This document shows, in pieces, positions 16,956 through 26,391 of a DNA stretch of 33,551 bases. Every line of letters starts with the position of its first letter. Position 1 is the first letter of the stretch. The DNA comes from Actinomycetes bacterium (GTDB lineage Bacteria; Actinomycetota; Acidimicrobiia; Spongiisociales; UBA5794): positions 1 through 33,551 of the forward strand of contig JAHEJX010000035.1 in NCBI GenBank assembly GCA_024638645.1. Reading direction: 5' to 3'. The notes below the pieces were generated by a model. The model was not told where the DNA came from and made no database searches. It was given only the letters and a program-made list of their open reading frames with translations. Both the position numbers and the translations under genes were made by a program.

Positions 16956-19900
16956 TTGGATGGTTATCGCGAGCTAGCGGTGGTCGAAGAAGGTGCCACA
17001 TTCAGCCTGGTCAGAGCGGAAGCACGCGACGGTGCCACCGTCCTCATCAAGACCGTTGCGGGGTCCTTCGCCGGAGCCGACGCACGCGCTCGACTCGGTC
17101 GAGAATATGAAATCGAACGTGAGCTGAGCCACCCCAACATCGCACGCCCCATCAACTACCTCACTTCGGGCGCCCGGCCGGTCCTGATCCTGGAGGACGA
17201 GGGGGGCCACACCCTGCGCGCGAGCCTGACCAAAGACAGTTTGTCCCTTCGCAACGCCATCGAGCTCTCGATCGGGATCGCTGCGGCGCTCGCCGAGCTG
17301 CACAGCAAAGACATCGTTCATCGCGATCTGAGGCCTGAAAACGTGATGGTCGGCCCCGACGGCGCGACGGCCGTGATCATCGATCTTTCGATGGCGACTG
17401 TGGTGCCTCGCCAACAAGCCGCCCTGCTTGCTGCCGAAGGCATCCAGGGTGCTCTCGCCTACATCTCACCGGAGCAGACCGGACGCACCAGCCGGCCCGT
17501 CGACTACAGAACCGATCTCTACTCACTCGGCATCACGATGTACGAGATGCTCGCCGGTCACGTTCCCTTTACGAGCACGGAACCACTCGAGGTCGTCCAC
17601 GACCACCTGGCCGTACGCCCGGCGCGGCTCACCGAAGTTGCCGCCGGAGTTCCGGACGTCCTGGCGAAACTGGTTGCGAGGCTGCTCGAGAAGGACCCTG
17701 GTGATCGCTACCGAAGCGCGGTTGGAGTCGTCTCAGATTTGGAACGAATCAAGGATCGTGTGATCCGGGGCCTGGATCCCGACGGGATCGAGCTCGAAGC
17801 TGTAGCAACATCAAGCAGATTTCAGATCCCCGATCGTCTATTCGGCCGGGCCAATGAGGTTGCAGAGCTCGAGTCATGGCTCGACAAAGCAGCGGCCGGA
17901 CACACATCCCTAGTCCTCGTTCAGGGATTCTCTGGCGTCGGCAAATCCAGCCTGATCCAGGAACTGCGGACGCCCATCAATGAGCGGCGTGGGTACCTCG
18001 CCACAGGCAAGTTCGACCAGCTAGATCGCGGATCCGGTTACCACGCCGTTACTGCGGCGCTACGCGACCTGGTGAGGCAGCTGCTGACTGAGGACGACGA
18101 GCGGGTCAAGCAATGGCGAGACGATCTGCGCAGCACACTCGGCGACGGGGCCGGTGCGTTGACTCGAGTCGTTCCCGAGCTGGTGGCTCTGATCGGTGAC
18201 GTTGCCGTGCCGGAGGCGCTGGAGGCAGCAAGTGCCCGCAATCGCTTCAACCGTCTCGTGGAGCTACTCCTCGACACAATCGCCGGTCCGGAAAGCGCTG
18301 TGGTACTGGTGCTCGACGATCTGCAATGGGCAGACACAGCAACGCTGGATTTCATCGAGCGCACGGCGACCAGACCGGGCAACAGCTCTTTGCTCGTCGT
18401 AGGTGCTTACCGGGACAACGAGGTCGACGAATCCCATCCTCTCAGCCTGATGCTGCAACGCCTGGCCGGCCGCGGCGTGAGCGTCGGCGATATTGCGCTC
18501 CAACCACTCGACGATGAAGCCATGGGCGAATTCGTCGCCGCGTCTCTTGGGAGAACAATCGACGACGCAGCTCCGTTGACCGAGCTCTGCATCAAGCGGA
18601 CCGGCAGCAATCCATACTTCGTTCGGCTGTTTCTGACAATGCTGTACGAGGACGGGCTGCTTCATCTCGACCCGCAAAGCAGCTCCTGGTCGTGGGACAT
18701 GGACAAGGTCGCCGCCCGCCAGATGACGGACAACATGGTCGACCTCGCCGTGGAGCGGATCGAATCAGTGAGCCCAGCCGCGCAAGAGTTGATCAGCGTG
18801 ATGGCCCTGATAGGGCCCGAAGGCGACAGCGCTCTCATCGGCGAGATCGGCCTCCCCGACTCGGGCGCTGCCATGCGGGAACTCGCCACGCAGGACCTCG
18901 CCACTATCACTGAGACTCGCCGCGGCAGCAGCTGGCATCTTGCCCATGATCGGATCCAGGAGGGGGCCGCAGGGCGCTTCGACGAAGCGACTCGGCTCAA
19001 TTGGCACAAGCGGATTGGCGGGGCGCTGCTGAAGAGGAGAGGCGACGGCGACGAGGACACGTCCATCTTCCCCGTGCTGCGCCACCTCAATGCGGTCGCG
19101 AGACAGCGATCGTCAACGGACCGCGAACTCGCCATGCTCAACCTCGAGGGAGGCACAACGGCGATGCGCGCAACCGCCTACGACGCCGCTCTCGGCTACT
19201 TCACCACCGGAGTCAGCCTGTTGGGCGACGACCAGTGGAGCACAGACCCAGACGCAGCATTCGCTCTCCACCTCGGCGCAGCCAACGCCGCTCGCCTTGC
19301 GACCAAGCTCGAAGATATGAACCGCTGGCTGGAGTCGATAGACGGCGATGCGATCAACCAAAGACAGCTAGTCGACGCGGCGCTGGTCAAGATCCTCCAC
19401 CTGAGCCACGTCGACAAGAACCTCCTGGCCGTCGATGTCGCCCGTCGGACATTGGCCGACTTGGGATGGCGGCTCCCCGAAAAACCGAACCTGGGGCGCG
19501 TCATCGGCGGATTGGTACGCACGCGGATGGCACTGCGTAGGTTCAGTCCGCAACAGCTCGTCGCCCTTCCCGAGATGGACAACGAGTCGGCGCATCTGAT
19601 GATGGAGCTGCTCAGCGAAGCCGCCAGCGCCGCCTATCAGGCTGACCCGAATGTCATGGCGCTGATGATCCAGAAGGGAATTCGCCTCTCCATCGAGAAT
19701 GGCAACGACGCAACAAGTCCCTTCTTCTATGCAGCGTTCGGCATGGTGCTCGCCGGAGTTGTCAAGCAGGTTGACCAAGGTGTGAGCTTCGGCGACGTTG
19801 CCGTTGAGCTTTCCGATCGGTTTGGCGTGGAAAGCAAGCCGAGCCGGGTGCGATTCACCAGAGACGCCCTACTGTCGCCTGTCAAGGTCCCGCTGCGAGA

Positions 19901-22151
19901 GATCGACCCTTCGCTCGAGAAGGCCTACGCAGTTGGCATGGAGCTTGGTGATATGGGCTTTGCCACCGGCGCGTACTTCTTCCTAGGCCTGCACCGGCTT
20001 GTGTACGGAACGCCGTTGGAAACACTCGAGCCGGACCTCGAGTCAGCCGTCAACCTGCTGCGTGCACACAGCCAAACGCGCAATCTGCTCGTGGCGGTCT
20101 CACTCAGCCAGTTCGTCTACGACGTGCGGCACGGCCCAAAGAGCGTTCCGTTCAGCGGTCCGTTCGTCGAGGGTGACCGCCATCTCATGGAGGTTGCCGA
20201 CAACGGACTTGCCCTCTGCTGGGCGTACACGTTCCGCGCCATGTCACGGTGGCACCACGGAGACCCCGAGGGGGCGTACGAGGACATCGAGAGCGCAGAA
20301 GAGCACCTCGATTCAATGCTCGGCCAGGCGCTGGTGCCCGTCTATCACCTGTATGGGGTACTGGCTGGAACGGCCGTCAGCGACGGACCCCGGTCCAAAG
20401 CGATGCGAGCGGCCCGGAGCCATCGCAAGAACCTCGCCTGGTTTTCCGGCCACAACCCCACGATGCATGAACCAAGCCTTTTGCTAGCGGACGCAGCTCT
20501 CAATGCCGTCGAAGGCAAAGGGCATGAGGCGCTTGGCTTGTACAGCCGGGCTCATGCCCTGGCGATGGAGCGGGGCATGGCATGGATCGCCGCGATTGCC
20601 GCCGCCGGTGGCAAAGAGATCGCGACCCACCACGGTGACGCGACAGCGGCTCAGCGTTTTCACGCCGAGGAAATAGAGGCGTATCGCAACTGGGGCGCTA
20701 CGGCGTTGACGGTGGATGGCCAGCCAGGCCCCGGGCCGACCGGAGTGGCTGCCGCCGCCGACCTGGACATCGAAACGGTAGTCCGTGCTTCCGAGGCGAT
20801 CGGCCAGGAGATCGAGCTGGAGAGCCTCCTGCGCAGCCTTATGGAGGTAATGCTGCAGAATGCCGGCGCCGAACGCGGCGTTCTCTTCCGCGTCGACGGC
20901 CAAGCCGTTGTTCCCGAAGCTGAGGGCCGAGTCGTCGGAGACGAGAGCGTCGTAACCGTGTTCGCGGGCCACTCGGAACCAGCGGAGGACGTGGCAGACT
21001 CGGTTGTTCGGTTGGTGGCCCGCACCGGCGAGCCGCAACTGACTGAGAGAGCCGTAGACGACCCGACCTTTGCCGGCGACGAAACGATCAAACGACGCGG
21101 GGTGCGGTCTCTGCTCTGTATCCCGCTGACCACTCAGGGCAGGATGCAGGGCATCCTCTACCTCGAGAACAACCAGGTCGATGGGGCATTCACCGAGGAG
21201 CGATACCGGCTCCTGCACATCCTGTCCTCCCAGGCTGCAAGCGCGCTGGAGAAGGCGCGGCTGCTTGAAGAACAAGCGCGGCTCATAGAAGCGCAGCATC
21301 GATTCGTCCCCCAGCAATTCCTCGACAGCCTCGGGCACTCGAACCTGTTCGACGTTGAGCTCGGTCAGGGCACTGTGCGCGCCGTCGATATTCTCTTCAC
21401 GGATATTCGCTCGTTCACGTCGACCGTCGAGGAGATGACACCAGACAAAGCAATGAAGTTCGTCAACACCTATTTGGCTCATATGGAGCCACTCGTGCAC
21501 GAGTTCGGCGGCTTCATTGACGCCTACGCAGGCGATTCCATCTTGGCTTTGTTCGATGCGGGCAGCGATGCTGCGCTGCAAGCCGCCATTGCCATGGCCC
21601 GGTCGGAACGCGAGGACAACCAACGCCGCGAGGCTGAAGGCCTGGCGCCGGTTCACACGGGCTTTGGTATCAACACCGATGAAGTAATGATGGGGGTAGT
21701 CGGCGGCGCAACCAGCCTCCGGGCCACCATCATCGGCGACGCGGTCAACCTGGCCTCACGGGTCGAGAGCCTGACAAAGCGCTACGGAACCATGCTGTTG
21801 ATCGCCGAAAACACGGCGTCGCGGATTCGCCAAGACACCGACGTCACCCTGCGACCGCTGGAGAGGGTTCAGGTTGCGGGCAAGACTCACCCGATCCAGA
21901 TGTTCGAGGTACTCGACGCGTTGGACGACGAGACGCGGCAGAGTCGGCTCGCCTCGCTGGAGGATTTCAACAACGCTCTTGCGACCTATGAGTCGGGAGA
22001 CCTCGCCGCGGCGGCGAGCGGGTTCGACGCAATCCTGAAGCGCGACCCGCGGGATACTCCCGTGGCACTTCTACTCCAGCAGACCCAGGAATTGATCGCA
22101 TCTGGCGCCGAATTCGATGGGCCGCCGATCACGAGATTGGACACCAAATGA
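16956..22151 (+). CDS. Giant Ser/Thr kinase-like / AAA ATPase / TPR-like / GAF / class III cyclase signalling protein
   Basis: 1731 residues. Domains in order: a protein-kinase domain (1-265) with the ATP lysine K32, HRDLRPEN (D124, N129), DLS in place of DFG (D143), SPE and the alpha-F aspartate D187; a predicted ATPase (295-560) with Walker A GFSGVGKSS (K330) and Walker B VLVLDDLQWAD; a long helical TPR-like region (about 720-1240); a GAF domain (about 1270-1432); a short coiled coil; and a class III nucleotide cyclase (about 1470-1645). The cyclase has both metal aspartates (D1483, D1527) and the NLASR pair (N1598, R1602), but the usual substrate lysine before the GD motif is alanine (A1523). 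No transmembrane segment is seen, so it is probably cytosolic. The start is TTG at 16956; the frame stays open upstream, so the exact start is uncertain. It overlaps the next gene by ATGA. Confidence 0.88.
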   Translation: MDGYRELAVVEEGATFSLVRAEARDGATVLIKTVAGSFAGADARARLGREYEIERELSHPNIARPINYLTSGARPVLILEDEGGHTLRASLTKDSLSLRNAIELSIGIAAALAELHSKDIVHRDLRPENVMVGPDGATAVIIDLSMATVVPRQQAALLAAEGIQGALAYISPEQTGRTSRPVDYRTDLYSLGITMYEMLAGHVPFTSTEPLEVVHDHLAVRPARLTEVAAGVPDVLAKLVARLLEKDPGDRYRSAVGVVSDLERIKDRVIRGLDPDGIELEAVATSSRFQIPDRLFGRANEVAELESWLDKAAAGHTSLVLVQGFSGVGKSSLIQELRTPINERRGYLATGKFDQLDRGSGYHAVTAALRDLVRQLLTEDDERVKQWRDDLRSTLGDGAGALTRVVPELVALIGDVAVPEALEAASARNRFNRLVELLLDTIAGPESAVVLVLDDLQWADTATLDFIERTATRPGNSSLLVVGAYRDNEVDESHPLSLMLQRLAGRGVSVGDIALQPLDDEAMGEFVAASLGRTIDDAAPLTELCIKRTGSNPYFVRLFLTMLYEDGLLHLDPQSSSWSWDMDKVAARQMTDNMVDLAVERIESVSPAAQELISVMALIGPEGDSALIGEIGLPDSGAAMRELATQDLATITETRRGSSWHLAHDRIQEGAAGRFDEATRLNWHKRIGGALLKRRGDGDEDTSIFPVLRHLNAVARQRSSTDRELAMLNLEGGTTAMRATAYDAALGYFTTGVSLLGDDQWSTDPDAAFALHLGAANAARLATKLEDMNRWLESIDGDAINQRQLVDAALVKILHLSHVDKNLLAVDVARRTLADLGWRLPEKPNLGRVIGGLVRTRMALRRFSPQQLVALPEMDNESAHLMMELLSEAASAAYQADPNVMALMIQKGIRLSIENGNDATSPFFYAAFGMVLAGVVKQVDQGVSFGDVAVELSDRFGVESKPSRVRFTRDALLSPVKVPLREIDPSLEKAYAVGMELGDMGFATGAYFFLGLHRLVYGTPLETLEPDLESAVNLLRAHSQTRNLLVAVSLSQFVYDVRHGPKSVPFSGPFVEGDRHLMEVADNGLALCWAYTFRAMSRWHHGDPEGAYEDIESAEEHLDSMLGQALVPVYHLYGVLAGTAVSDGPRSKAMRAARSHRKNLAWFSGHNPTMHEPSLLLADAALNAVEGKGHEALGLYSRAHALAMERGMAWIAAIAAAGGKEIATHHGDATAAQRFHAEEIEAYRNWGATALTVDGQPGPGPTGVAAAADLDIETVVRASEAIGQEIELESLLRSLMEVMLQNAGAERGVLFRVDGQAVVPEAEGRVVGDESVVTVFAGHSEPAEDVADSVVRLVARTGEPQLTERAVDDPTFAGDETIKRRGVRSLLCIPLTTQGRMQGILYLENNQVDGAFTEERYRLLHILSSQAASALEKARLLEEQARLIEAQHRFVPQQFLDSLGHSNLFDVELGQGTVRAVDILFTDIRSFTSTVEEMTPDKAMKFVNTYLAHMEPLVHEFGGFIDAYAGDSILALFDAGSDAALQAAIAMARSEREDNQRREAEGLAPVHTGFGINTDEVMMGVVGGATSLRATIIGDAVNLASRVESLTKRYGTMLLIAENTASRIRQDTDVTLRPLERVQVAGKTHPIQMFEVLDALDDETRQSRLASLEDFNNALATYESGDLAAAASGFDAILKRDPRDTPVALLLQQTQELIASGAEFDGPPITRLDTK

Positions 22152-23644
22152 GTGAAAGACCAAATACGAGCGGATTTCGCATGGGGTATTACAGCGGCCA
22201 AGCTCACCCCTCAACAGCTCTCGAGTGGATCGGTGACGCAAGACCCGAATGGCTGCGGCTTCGCTATATGAAGAACGGGGCCGGACTCTTCGAGGTCGGC
22301 GAAGAGGCATACCTACACTGGTTCGACGGTCTTGCGTTGCTCAAACAGTTCGACATCGGCGATGAGATCACATACCGCAGCGAGTTCCTCGACAGCGAGG
22401 ACTACGTCACCTCTACGAAGCGTGAAAAGATCTCGTTTACAGAATTCGCCACCGTCCCCGACCGGTCGGCCCTCGAACGTCTGTGGTGCACCATCAACCC
22501 CAATGCGCAGTTCGGCGACAACGACTCGATCAACCTGCAGGTGGTAGACGGAGAAGTTCTCGCCATCGGCGATCTGCCAAGCGGCCTCGAAGTCGCCCCT
22601 GACACGTTGGGGACGGGCCGCAAGGTTCCGCTCGAAAAGCTGCTGTTGATGACATCTACACCTCATCCACAGCGCGATGAAGCCCGCAAGACCTGGTACA
22701 ACACGGGCATCGGGGCTTCTTGGAAGGGCTTCGGCTACCACGTGTTTGGCGTCAAGGACGGTTCGCACCGCCCCGATCCGGTCGCCTTCATTCCTCGCAT
22801 GACCCCCGCATACATGCACAGCGTCGGTATGACGTCTCGGTACGTCGTGGTCGGCGAACACCCGATGTTCGCCAGCCTCCCCAAGTTCTTCACCCTCGGG
22901 CTGCGCAACCAGCCGGTGGTGAACGCCTTCGATTGGAAGGGCGACCATCCTCTGACGCTCTACATCGTGGACAAGGACGAGAAGCGCGTCGCGGCCAAGG
23001 TCGAGGCACCCGCCATCTTCTACTTCCACCACACCAACGTATTCGAAAACGGTGAGGACGTTGTGATCGACCTGTGTACCTATCCGGACGACAGGGTCAT
23101 TCGCGAGCTGTACCTGTCGAACCTGCGCGGGCCGAAGGGTGGCAACACAACACCTGCAAAGTTGCTGCGCCACAGGGTGAACATGAAGACCAAAAAGGTC
23201 ACCGTCGAGCCGCTGACGGATCGCTCGGTGGAGTTCCCCCGTATGAACCCTGGTCACATGTACGGCGACTACCGGTTCACCTATGCGGTGAGCATCAACC
23301 CCGCCATCACGAACGACCACAGCAACATGCTCGTCAAGGTCGACGTTGCAACCGGAGAAACCAAATCATGGTTCGAGGAAGGTTGTTATCCCAACGAACC
23401 ATTCATGGTTCCGCGGCCAGGAGCGACGGCCGAGGACGACGGCGTTGTGCTCTGTGTGGTCCTCGACGCCAAGGTCAAGAGCTCGATCCTCCTTGTTCTC
23501 GATGCCCATTCCTTCACCGAGATCGGGCGAGCGTTGGTGCCTGCGGTCATTCCGTTCGGCCTCCACGGCCAGGCTGGACCACTCAACGGATTCCACAGAC
23601 ACGATGCATTGAGAAGTGACACGGACGGCGATGGTGCGGCCTGA
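22148..23644 (+). CDS. Carotenoid cleavage oxygenase, BCO/RPE65-like
   Basis: 498 residues. Iron(II) enzymes of this family cleave carotenoids or apocarotenoids with O2. The four iron histidines can be placed: H173 (STPHPQ), H224 (YMHSVGMT), H294 or H295 (FYFHHTN) and H473 (PFGLHGQ). Strings such as YLHWFDGLALLKQFDI, LYLSNLRG, CYPNEPFMVPRPGA and AEDDGVVLCVVL resemble animal BCO1/BCO2/RPE65 more than the usual bacterial or plant CCDs. All catalytic residues are present, so an active enzyme is expected; substrate and cleavage bond are unknown. It starts at ATG 22148 inside the upstream stop (ATGA), so its translation is coupled to the signalling protein. The flavoprotein gene follows after 34 bases. 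Confidence 0.88.
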   Translation: MSERPNTSGFRMGYYSGQAHPSTALEWIGDARPEWLRLRYMKNGAGLFEVGEEAYLHWFDGLALLKQFDIGDEITYRSEFLDSEDYVTSTKREKISFTEFATVPDRSALERLWCTINPNAQFGDNDSINLQVVDGEVLAIGDLPSGLEVAPDTLGTGRKVPLEKLLLMTSTPHPQRDEARKTWYNTGIGASWKGFGYHVFGVKDGSHRPDPVAFIPRMTPAYMHSVGMTSRYVVVGEHPMFASLPKFFTLGLRNQPVVNAFDWKGDHPLTLYIVDKDEKRVAAKVEAPAIFYFHHTNVFENGEDVVIDLCTYPDDRVIRELYLSNLRGPKGGNTTPAKLLRHRVNMKTKKVTVEPLTDRSVEFPRMNPGHMYGDYRFTYAVSINPAITNDHSNMLVKVDVATGETKSWFEEGCYPNEPFMVPRPGATAEDDGVVLCVVLDAKVKSSILLVLDAHSFTEIGRALVPAVIPFGLHGQAGPLNGFHRHDALRSDTDGDGAA

Positions 23645-23678
23645 GGCAGCAGCCGATCCGCAGCGACGAGAGGAAACC

Positions 23679-25856
23679 ATGACCCAGCAACAAGCCAAGC
23701 CGAAGCAGCGGATTGCCATCCTCGGGGGTGGTCCGGCCGGCCTCTCGACCGCCTACCACTTGACCAACAAGGAAGGGTGGCAGGACGAATACGAGATCAC
23801 TGTCTACACGCTGGGCTGGAGGCTGGGTGGCAAGGCCGCCAGCAGCCGCAACGCGCAAGCCGGCCAGCGCATAGAAGAGCACGGCATCCACCTGTTTGGG
23901 AACTTCTATTTCAACATGTTCCAGATGCTCGACGATTGCTACAAGTCGCTCTACACCAAGGACGGCAAGCCCATCGAGACCGACGAGCCGGTGACGACAC
24001 TCGAAGAAGCCTTCGTCGGAAGCAACTTCCAGGGCCTTCCCGACTTCGTGGACGGCAAGTGGGTTTTTCAAACCGGATGGCTCGCTCACAACGATGGCAA
24101 GCCGTGGAGCGGGGACCTGCCAGATCCCGAAACTCTGTTGGAGGGCCTCGCCTATCAGGCGTACGCAGTGGTCAGTGGGAAGAAGCCACCATTCGAGCCC
24201 CGCGTCGAAGAGCCGAAGGGCTGGCTCGGGGTGGTACGCAAGCTCGAAGACTTCCTGCTGGGAGCCATGGCGAAGTCATTGCTGCGCCATCTCGAAAAGG
24301 GCGTGAAGGACCATTCCGAGACGCTGGCCCTGTTGGTCAAGATCAGGATGCGGCTCCAGAAGTGGATGCGATGGGTGGCGAACCACAGCGTGTCGTTCCG
24401 GTGGAAGTTCATCCAGATCGACCTGATGACCACCATCTTGCAGGGCGTGATTGCCGACGACGTGCTCGAGAACGATATCGATGAGCTGGACAGGTACGAC
24501 TATCGGGAGTGGCTGCAGAAGCACGGCATCGACCCCATGACGCTCGCGTCGGGTTTCGCGCAGATCGTGCCGAACATCGGGTTCAACTACCCCGATGGTG
24601 ATAGCACGGGCTTCCCCGCTTTCAGTGCTGCGCCATATGTCTACTTCTTCCTGCGCCAGGTCTACGCGATCGGGGACGCGCTCTACTTCTTCGCGGCGGG
24701 AACCGGCGACACTGTGATTGCACCGGTCTATCGCACGCTGGTCAAGCGGGGAGTGAAGTTCGAGTTCTTCCACAAGGTGACAGAAGTCGTTCCCAACGGC
24801 GACGAGATCAGCTCCATCAAGTTCGAGGTGCAGGCCAACACGATCGACGGCGCCCCTTACGACCCGATGATCCGGGTCAAGAACATGTACACCTGGCCGT
24901 CCACTCCCAAATACGACAAGCTGCAGGAAGGGGCCGAGCTGAAGGCCCGCAATATCGACCTCGAGTCGTATTGGGCCGACTGGCAGGGCCGGGAGAAGGT
25001 CATAACCAAGGGCGGGTCGGGAGACGATGGGTTCGACTACGTCGTGCTGGGCATTTCGATTGCCGCGTTCCCGGCCGTCTGTCCCCAGATCCTGGCGCAG
25101 CGGGACGACTGGCGGACTATGCACGACAAGATCCAGGCCTTCCCCACCCAGCAGCTTCAGATATGGCTCGACAAGCCCGTTGAAGAGCTTGGCTGGGATT
25201 TCGACCTGCAGGGAACCACCAGTCGGGTCGTCGGGGCCAACTACACGTACCCTTTCAACACGTTCTGCGACTTCACAGACCTGCTCAAGTGGGAGGACTG
25301 GCCTCAGGAGAATGCTCCCCAGAGCGTCATCTATTGGAGCGGCCCGCTCCAGAAGCCACTCGAATGGCCGCCGTACGACAAGGCGAGCTTCCCAGCCGAA
25401 CAGCATCTTCGCGTCGAGGCAACGTCGATCCAGTACTTGCGGACGATTCGGGGACTGCTGCCTCAGGCCAACACCAACCCTGACCAGCCGCAGAGCCTCG
25501 ATTTCAACTATCTGCACGCATACGACCCTGAGACCAGGGGACGTGGCGAGGACGTGTTCGACCAGCAGTTCTGGAAGGCGAACATCGATCCGACGGAGCG
25601 TTACGTCGGCTCGATCAAAGACACGGTGCAGTACCGCAAGAAGGCTTGGGAATCCGGTTTCACGAACATGGCGCTAGCCGGCGACTGGACCTGGAACGGG
25701 ATGAACATCGGAAGTATCGAGAGTGCTGCGACCTCCGGGGCCATTGCATCGCTCGCACTGTCAGGTCAGCCGAAGATCGAGGACATTCCCGGGCTCACGT
25801 TTCTCAATCCGAGTTTGAAGGGCCCGGATAGACCGATCATCAAGGAGCTCGGCTAG
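23679..25856 (+). CDS. FAD-dependent amine-oxidase/phytoene-desaturase-like oxidoreductase
   Basis: 725 residues, much longer than CrtI-type desaturases (about 500). The N-terminus has the dinucleotide fold IAILGGGPAGLSTAYHL (residues 11-27), then a GWRLGGKAAS motif and EEHGIHLFGNFYFN as in phytoene desaturase/squalene-type flavoenzymes. The C-terminal FAD motif MALAGDWTWNGMNIGSIESA lies about 50 residues from the end. The middle is unusually long and rich in aromatic residues. ATG 23679 with GAGAGGAA about 3-10 bases upstream; an earlier in-frame ATG at 23616 lies in the oxygenase gene. With the carotenoid oxygenase it suggests a two-step isoprenoid modification (inference). Its stop overlaps the convergent Nudix stop by CTAG. 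Confidence 0.82.
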   Translation: MTQQQAKPKQRIAILGGGPAGLSTAYHLTNKEGWQDEYEITVYTLGWRLGGKAASSRNAQAGQRIEEHGIHLFGNFYFNMFQMLDDCYKSLYTKDGKPIETDEPVTTLEEAFVGSNFQGLPDFVDGKWVFQTGWLAHNDGKPWSGDLPDPETLLEGLAYQAYAVVSGKKPPFEPRVEEPKGWLGVVRKLEDFLLGAMAKSLLRHLEKGVKDHSETLALLVKIRMRLQKWMRWVANHSVSFRWKFIQIDLMTTILQGVIADDVLENDIDELDRYDYREWLQKHGIDPMTLASGFAQIVPNIGFNYPDGDSTGFPAFSAAPYVYFFLRQVYAIGDALYFFAAGTGDTVIAPVYRTLVKRGVKFEFFHKVTEVVPNGDEISSIKFEVQANTIDGAPYDPMIRVKNMYTWPSTPKYDKLQEGAELKARNIDLESYWADWQGREKVITKGGSGDDGFDYVVLGISIAAFPAVCPQILAQRDDWRTMHDKIQAFPTQQLQIWLDKPVEELGWDFDLQGTTSRVVGANYTYPFNTFCDFTDLLKWEDWPQENAPQSVIYWSGPLQKPLEWPPYDKASFPAEQHLRVEATSIQYLRTIRGLLPQANTNPDQPQSLDFNYLHAYDPETRGRGEDVFDQQFWKANIDPTERYVGSIKDTVQYRKKAWESGFTNMALAGDWTWNGMNIGSIESAATSGAIASLALSGQPKIEDIPGLTFLNPSLKGPDRPIIKELG

Positions 25857-26341
25857 CCGGCGAGTTTGGCGACGGCGCGAAGCACGGCCCCATCGTCCGT
25901 GAGGTCGGCCACCGCGTCGATCGGCACCCACCGCGCGTCGAGTACTTCGTCGGCGACGGCGATTGCCGTTGACACGGCCTTGAAGTGAAAACTGACGTTG
26001 AAGTGACGGTGGGGCGGTTCGCCTTTGCCTGCGGGAATTGGATGGACGTCCACGTCGAGAATGCCCCCGATCGAGGCGCCGACTGCGGTACCCGTCTCCT
26101 CGTACAACTCGCGAGCTGCGGCGTCCTCTAGCGTGGAGTCGGTTGGGTCTACATGGCCGCCGGGCTCTAGCCATATGCCGAGCCGGCGGTGGTGCACCAT
26201 CATCACCGACCCTTGGCGAACGGCGTAAGCGCCCACTGTGAAGTGTCCCGGCTCGAAGTGGTCGCGACTGAACGGATCCAGCGGCGTCGCCAGAAGCTCC
26301 AACATCGCCTCGTGGGCCTCCACCTCGGTCGGCGAAGGCAC
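25853..26341 (-). CDS. Nudix hydrolase
   Basis: 162 residues from GTG 26341. The Nudix box is present as GGHVDPTDSTLEDAAARE followed by LYEETG, one residue longer before REL than the textbook box, a form I recall from many actinobacterial members. HFEPGHFTVGAYAV and LGIWLEPGG precede it. Probably hydrolyses a nucleoside diphosphate derivative; the substrate is unknown. The reading frame stays open upstream and would encode TARFREQLRSY, which resembles the N-terminus of relatives, so a non-ATG start (for example CTG) just after rplQ is possible. It lies 50 bases downstream of rplQ and may be the last gene of that operon. Confidence 0.85.
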   Translation of the reverse strand: MPSPTEVEAHEAMLELLATPLDPFSRDHFEPGHFTVGAYAVRQGSVMMVHHRRLGIWLEPGGHVDPTDSTLEDAAARELYEETGTAVGASIGGILDVDVHPIPAGKGEPPHRHFNVSFHFKAVSTAIAVADEVLDARWVPIDAVADLTDDGAVLRAVAKLAG

Positions 26342-26391
26342 GTATGAGCGCAGCTGTTCTCGGAAGCGTGCGGTCCGCGTCGTCAGGTCGT

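Noticed and set aside
20484..21656. 390-codon minus-strand frame opposite the signalling gene
   Set aside because: Lies across the GAF and cyclase domains, whose motifs are intact on the plus strand.
22313..23320. 335-codon minus-strand frame opposite the carotenoid oxygenase
   Set aside because: Shadow frame without recognisable motifs; all four iron histidines are read on the plus strand.
24276..25517. 413-codon minus-strand frame opposite the flavoprotein
   Set aside because: No recognisable motifs, and the FAD-binding protein on the plus strand is convincing.
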